Part shown: in pieces, positions 15,892 to 18,700 of the stretch
Position numbering within the stretch: position 1 is the stretch's first letter
Layout of the letters: every line of letters begins with the position of its first letter
DNA from: Rhodospirillales bacterium
GTDB lineage: Bacteria; Pseudomonadota; Alphaproteobacteria; Micavibrionales; UBA2020
Length of the DNA stretch: 18,700 nucleotides
Reading direction: 5' to 3'
Assembly: GCA_023266795.1 (NCBI GenBank)
Contig: JAHFPI010000013.1
Span: 1 to 18,700 of the forward strand
The notes under the pieces: model-generated
What the model was told of the DNA's origin: nothing
Seen by the model: only the letters and a program-made list of their open reading frames with translations
Databases searched by the model: none
Position numbers and translations under genes: made by a program

Positions 15892-15919
15892 ACTTTTGCA
15901 ATATTTAAGTTGCAAAAGT
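15892..15919. promoter_or_regulatory. Perfect inverted repeat, probable operator of the cysteine-rich regulator
   Basis: ACTTTTGCAA (15892-15901), an 8-base AT-rich spacer, then TTGCAAAAGT (15910-15919): ten base pairs without a mismatch. It sits between the regulator and the divergent membrane genes. The right arm contains the TTGCAA -35 candidate of the plus-strand promoter. The arm centres are 18 bases apart, close to two helical turns, which suits binding of a dimer on one face. Confidence 0.75.
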
Positions 15920-15938
15920 AATAAACACTTTATAACAT
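15910..15938 (+). promoter_or_regulatory. Candidate promoter of the two-gene membrane operon
   Basis: TTGCAA (15910-15915) and TAACAT (15933-15938) are 17 bases apart; TATAAC at 15931 is an alternative with 15. The -35 lies within the right arm of the inverted repeat, so regulator binding should repress the operon. Confidence 0.45.
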
Positions 15939-15976
15939 GAGATTCGTTTCTGAACCAACATAAAAAGGATCGTACA

Positions 15977-16324
15977 ATGCCTCTTACAACAATTGCTCTT
16001 CTTATTTTTGCCGTGGCCGCTCTGGGCGGCGCTTTTCTGGCGCTGCGCCGCTTCACCGGAAAAACCCAGCCAATGCCTGTCGTTCTCCTGCACGGCCTGC
16101 TGGCGGCAAGCGGACTTACCTGTCTACTGTACGCTTATTTCAAAGAGAGTCTGCACGGGGCGGGCGCGACGGCGCTGGTGATTTTTCTAGTGGCGGCGCT
16201 GGGCGGATTCTTCCTGTTCTTCGCAAACATCCGGGGCAAAGTTTTGCCGATACCTGTTGTCCTGCTTCATGCGGCGCTGGCCCTGACGGCTTTTGCCGTG
16301 CTGGCGACAACGCTGATCCAGTAA
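15977..16324 (+). CDS. Four-helix membrane protein made of two tandem repeats
   Basis: A 115-residue integral membrane protein with four predicted helices (about 5-24, 33-55, 65-84 and 92-114) and short basic loops. Its two halves are copies: residues 7-55 and 66-114 align without gaps, with 24 of 49 positions identical, including VAALGG, GK and P-x-PVVLLH. Each copy places a His (His39, His98) at the start of the second helix. AAGGA precedes the ATG by seven bases. It is the first gene of a pair with the DUF2231 protein, four bases apart, and is divergent from the SufR-like regulator. I recall single-repeat relatives of this type but cannot name a family. The paired membrane histidines could bind heme or metal, which is speculation. 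Confidence 0.78.
   Translation: MPLTTIALLIFAVAALGGAFLALRRFTGKTQPMPVVLLHGLLAASGLTCLLYAYFKESLHGAGATALVIFLVAALGGFFLFFANIRGKVLPIPVVLLHAALALTAFAVLATTLIQ
15995..16318 (+). repeat. Internal gene duplication: two 147-base in-frame repeats
   Basis: Copy 1 is 15995-16141 and copy 2 is 16172-16318. They are joined by 30 bases encoding KESLHGAGAT. The encoded copies share 24 of 49 residues. The divergence shows an old duplication and fusion, not a recent tandem repeat. Confidence 0.7.
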
Positions 16325-16328
16325 AATC

Positions 16329-16775
16329 ATGCCAGCGTCGTTCTGGACAAAACTCCGGCAGGAGCCGCTTCACCCCGCCATCGTCCATTTCCCTTTGGCA
16401 TTCCTGCTGACCGTGCCTCTTTTGCAGCTCTGGCATATGCGATCCGGAGATGTTTTTGCGGCGGAGGCGGCGTCTTTTCTGCTCAAGGCCGGATTGTTCA
16501 TGAGCCTGCCGGCCATGCTGGCGGGAGGATGGGATTTCTACCGGAGGATTGTCCGCGCGGGGCGAAAAGATGCGTATGGCACGGCAACGATGCATATCAT
16601 GAGCATGCTGACGGCGCTGTCGTTTTATGGCGGCAGCCTTCTTTGCCCGGAGGGTTCTGATCTGCCCCCGCTGATTTTATCTTTATGCGGCGCACTGGCG
16701 ATAACGATAGGCGGCTGGCTGGGCGGTACACTGGTTTACCGGCACCATATCGGAATCATCTTTTCAAAGGAATAA
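16329..16775 (+). CDS. DUF2231-domain membrane protein
   Basis: A 148-residue inner-membrane protein with about four hydrophobic helices. It matches the DUF2231 (COG4244) pattern: HPAIVHFPLAFLL at the start of helix 1 (residues 15-27, His15 and His20) and GGWLGGTLVYRHHIG at the end of the last helix (128-142). His36 and His89 lie near the membrane faces. The family is widespread and its function is unknown; members often neighbour heme or redox genes. It starts four bases after the stop of the duplicated protein, has a poor ribosome site (suggesting translational coupling), and ends 12 bases before the ilvE stop on the opposite strand. Confidence 0.8.
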   Translation: MPASFWTKLRQEPLHPAIVHFPLAFLLTVPLLQLWHMRSGDVFAAEAASFLLKAGLFMSLPAMLAGGWDFYRRIVRAGRKDAYGTATMHIMSMLTALSFYGGSLLCPEGSDLPPLILSLCGALAITIGGWLGGTLVYRHHIGIIFSKE

Positions 16776-16787
16776 AGCAAGGCGGAT

Positions 16788-17669
16788 TTACCCCGCGCCC
16801 TGCCTTACCAGCTTTTCATACGCCTCGCGCAGCAGTTTTGTGACGGGGCCGACTTTGTAAATCATGTTGTCGATTTTGCCGATGGGGGTGACTTCGGCGG
16901 CGGTGCCGGTGGCGAAACATTCGTCGATCGTCGCCAGTTCGCCGGGCATGATGGCGCGTTCAATGACTTTGATGCCGTTCTTCTTCGCCAGATCGATGAC
17001 GGTGGCGCGGGTGATGCCGCTGAGGAAGCAGTCGGCTTTCGGCGTATGCAGTTCGCCTTTTTTTACCATGAAGAAGTTGGCGCCGGTCAGCTCCGCGACG
17101 CGGCCGCGATAGTCCAGCATCAGCGCGTCGGTGTATCCGGCGTTCTCGGCGGCATGTTTGGAAAGGGTGCAGATCATATACAGGCCGCAGGCTTTGGCAT
17201 GCACCGGCGCGCAATCCGCTGGCGGTCTGAGCCAGGGGGAGGTTTTCAGGCTGATGCCTTTTTCGCGCGCTTCGGGCGTGAAATAATTCGGCCAGTCCCA
17301 TGCGGCGACGGCGAGATGGATTTTGTTGAGCTGGCCGGAAACGCCCATGCGCTCCGAGCCACGCCATGCGAGCGGGCGGAGATAGCCGTCGGTGATCTTG
17401 TTGGCTTTGAAAGCTTCACGGCAGGCATTGGCGACTTCTTCCGCCGTATAGGGGATTTTCATATCCATAATCTTGCAGCCCTCGAGCAGGCGGCGGCTGT
17501 GTTCCTCGAGCTTAAAAATATGGCCGCCGTAGGCGCGGATGCCTTCAAATACGCCGCTGCCGTAGTGAAGGGCGTGGGTGAGGAAGTGGACTTTCGCCTC
17601 GCGCCATGGGATCAGATTGCCATCGAACCAGATGAATCCGTCGCGGTCATCGTAGGGGATCATTGCCAT
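16788..17669 (-). CDS. ilvE: Branched-chain amino acid aminotransferase
   Basis: PLP enzyme of fold type IV that moves amino groups between glutamate and leucine, isoleucine or valine; cytoplasmic. The protein has 293 aa. The PLP lysine is Lys159 in VHAKACGLYM. Further family marks are HYGSGVFEGIRAY (35-47), the TGANFF strand with the cofactor Glu just before it (VAELTGANFF), the FLSGITRATV loop, and ATGTAAEVTPI that holds the phosphate. The ATG at 17669 is preceded by AGGA nine bases up; a second Met at residue 3 is possible. It is divergent from the OmpR/PetR-type gene, an arrangement shared with other alphaproteobacteria. A D-amino acid aminotransferase is less likely given the length and the matches. 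Confidence 0.95.
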   Translation of the reverse strand: MAMIPYDDRDGFIWFDGNLIPWREAKVHFLTHALHYGSGVFEGIRAYGGHIFKLEEHSRRLLEGCKIMDMKIPYTAEEVANACREAFKANKITDGYLRPLAWRGSERMGVSGQLNKIHLAVAAWDWPNYFTPEAREKGISLKTSPWLRPPADCAPVHAKACGLYMICTLSKHAAENAGYTDALMLDYRGRVAELTGANFFMVKKGELHTPKADCFLSGITRATVIDLAKKNGIKVIERAIMPGELATIDECFATGTAAEVTPIGKIDNMIYKVGPVTKLLREAYEKLVRQGAG

Positions 17670-17743
17670 GATTATGTTTCCTGTCTAGATTTGACTTCTA
17701 CCTTTTACATCAAAGAGTCGCTACATACAACTGTCAGGGTATT

Positions 17744-18469
17744 ATGTCCAACATCGAGGCGCAGACCGACCGGCTTATCAGCCTTAGCCAGCAGCCCCAC
17801 ATTCTGGTGGTGGATGATGACGAGCGCCTGCGCAAACTGCTGTCGCAGTTTCTGGCGGAAAATAATTTTCTGGTGACGACGGCGGTGGATGCGGCGGATG
17901 CGCGGCAAAAACTGAAATACCTGCAATACGACCTGATCGTGCTGGACGTGATGATGCCGGGCGAGGACGGCCTCGCCCTGACCAAATCCCTTAAGGCGGA
18001 GAAGCTGGCGACGCCGGTGCTGCTGCTGACGGCGCGCGGCGAAATAGAGGCGCGCATCCACGGGCTGGAGGCGGGGGCGGACGATTACCTGCCCAAGCCG
18101 TTCGAACCGAGGGAATTGCTGCTGCGGATGAACGCCATCCTGCGGCGCGTGGCGGCCAAGCCCGTGGCGCAGAACGAGGCCGTCCGTTTCGGCCGCTGGA
18201 CGCTGGATCTGGAGCGGGGCGAACTGGTTGACAACGCGGAGCGCCTGCCGCTGACGCAGGTGGAACACACATTACTGAAGGCGCTCTCCGGCAAGAAGGG
18301 CGAAGTCGTGGGGCGCGAGGAGCTGGCGCAGCTGTGCGAAATGGATGCCGCCGAGCGCACGATCGACGTGCAGATCACGCGCCTCAGAAAAAAACTCGAA
18401 GAAGACCCGAAGCTGCCGAAATATATCCAGACGGTGCGCGGCAAGGGCTACATATTGTGGACTGATTGA
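17744..18469 (+). CDS. ompR: OmpR/PetR-type response regulator
   Basis: Two-component response regulator of 241 aa. The receiver domain (about 18-135) has the acidic pocket DDD (24-26), phosphoacceptor Asp68 in LIVLDVMMPG, Thr96 and Lys118 (LPKPF). The winged-helix effector domain (about 145-240) ends with the recognition helix ERTIDVQITRLRKKLEED and the wing YIQTVRGKGY. An 18-residue N-terminal extension precedes the receiver, as in alphaproteobacterial PetR/OmpR. AGGG lies just before the ATG. The stop overlaps the kinase start by one base (TGATG), so the pair is co-translated. The symbol reflects the family; PetR is the name in Rhodobacter, where a MarR gene (petP) is a neighbour. Targets are unknown. 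Confidence 0.93.
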   Translation: MSNIEAQTDRLISLSQQPHILVVDDDERLRKLLSQFLAENNFLVTTAVDAADARQKLKYLQYDLIVLDVMMPGEDGLALTKSLKAEKLATPVLLLTARGEIEARIHGLEAGADDYLPKPFEPRELLLRMNAILRRVAAKPVAQNEAVRFGRWTLDLERGELVDNAERLPLTQVEHTLLKALSGKKGEVVGREELAQLCEMDAAERTIDVQITRLRKKLEEDPKLPKYIQTVRGKGYILWTD

Positions 18470-18700
18470 TGACGTACACGTGGAAAACAATCAAGCAGAC
18501 GCTGCTGCCGCGCACATTGTACGGGCGGTCGATGATGATTATTGTCGTGCCGATCCTGCTGATACAGATGATCGTCGCCTATGTCTTTATCGACCGGAAC
18601 TGGGACAGCATGAGCGACAAGCTGGTGTTCGCCCTTGCCGGCGAGATCAGGATGATCACCGGCCAGATCAAGCTGGCGCACACGCCGGCGGAAACGGATA
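18469..18700 (+). CDS. envZ: EnvZ-like sensor histidine kinase, N-terminal part only
   Basis: Starts at the ATG overlapping the ompR stop and runs off the window after 77 residues. The visible part has a basic N-terminus with LLPRTLYGRS, one membrane helix (about 22-41, IIVVPILLIQMIVAYVFI) and the start of a periplasmic loop with DRNWDSMSDKL and ALAGEI. This matches the start of alphaproteobacterial EnvZ-type kinases coupled to OmpR/PetR. HAMP, His-kinase and ATPase domains lie outside the window, so the family is inferred from context and the N-terminal pattern. Confidence 0.85.
   Translation, partial: MTYTWKTIKQTLLPRTLYGRSMMIIVVPILLIQMIVAYVFIDRNWDSMSDKLVFALAGEIRMITGQIKLAHTPAETD

Noticed and set aside
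15877..16056. Upstream extension of the cysteine-rich regulator by 60 residues
   Set aside because: It would cross the palindrome and overlap the divergent gene; the ATG at 15876 has a GAGGAG site and begins directly at the DNA-binding domain.
16776..16805. AAGGC/GCCTT repeat between the DUF2231 and ilvE stops
   Set aside because: Five pairs around a 20-base loop with no T-run; too weak to call a bidirectional terminator.
17702..17731. Divergent promoter hexamers between ilvE and ompR (TTTACA/TACAAC plus, TTGTAT/TAAAAG minus)
   Set aside because: The plus-strand pair would start transcription almost at the ompR ATG, leaving no room for the ribosome site; the minus pair matches poorly.

Overview
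The window looks like chromosomal DNA of an alphaproteobacterium with moderately high GC (high fifties by eye). Four things point there. lexA has an alphaproteobacterial SOS box (GTTC-N7-GTTC) in its promoter. lexA, comEC, gltX and gltA lie close together, a grouping known in that class. There is an LdtR-type MarR regulator. An ilvE gene sits divergent to a PetR/OmpR-type two-component pair. A Micavibrio- or Rhodospirillales-like lineage is possible, but I cannot fix it from sequence alone. No rRNA, tRNA, CRISPR array, transposase or phage gene was seen, and no stretch over 300 bases lacks a gene.

Layout. 1-257: start of a patatin-like phospholipase (minus, cut by the window edge). 368-3087: an MsbA-like lipid-flippase ABC transporter whose stop overlaps the TTG start of a DUF2419/Qng1-type queuosine-salvage glycosylase. 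3094-6310 (minus): gltX, then gltA and a small cupin. 6380-11312 (plus): comEC and a 911-residue two-domain M16 protein. 11316-11981 (minus): lexA, converging on the M16 gene. 12111-14602 (plus): a periplasmic divergent polysaccharide deacetylase, a 3-hydroxyisobutyryl-CoA hydrolase and an LdtR-like regulator. 14613-15164 (minus): an unrecognised glycine-rich membrane protein. 15247-16775: a cysteine-rich SufR-like regulator divergent from two small membrane proteins, with a perfect inverted repeat between them. 16788-17669 (minus): ilvE. 17744-18700: response regulator and the start of its EnvZ-like kinase.

Most of the region is housekeeping: TCA cycle entry, Glu-tRNA charging, SOS control, valine breakdown, branched-chain aminotransfer and envelope homeostasis. 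Three parts are less ordinary. One is the regulator/operator/membrane-protein module at 15247-16775, with a 209-aa regulator carrying a C-terminal cysteine cluster, a 10+8+10 palindrome, an internally duplicated four-helix protein and a DUF2231 protein. The second is the M16 fusion, whose N-terminal half has lost its zinc site while the C-terminal half keeps it, with an apparent extra segment before the distal glutamate. The third is the bacterial queuosine-salvage gene.
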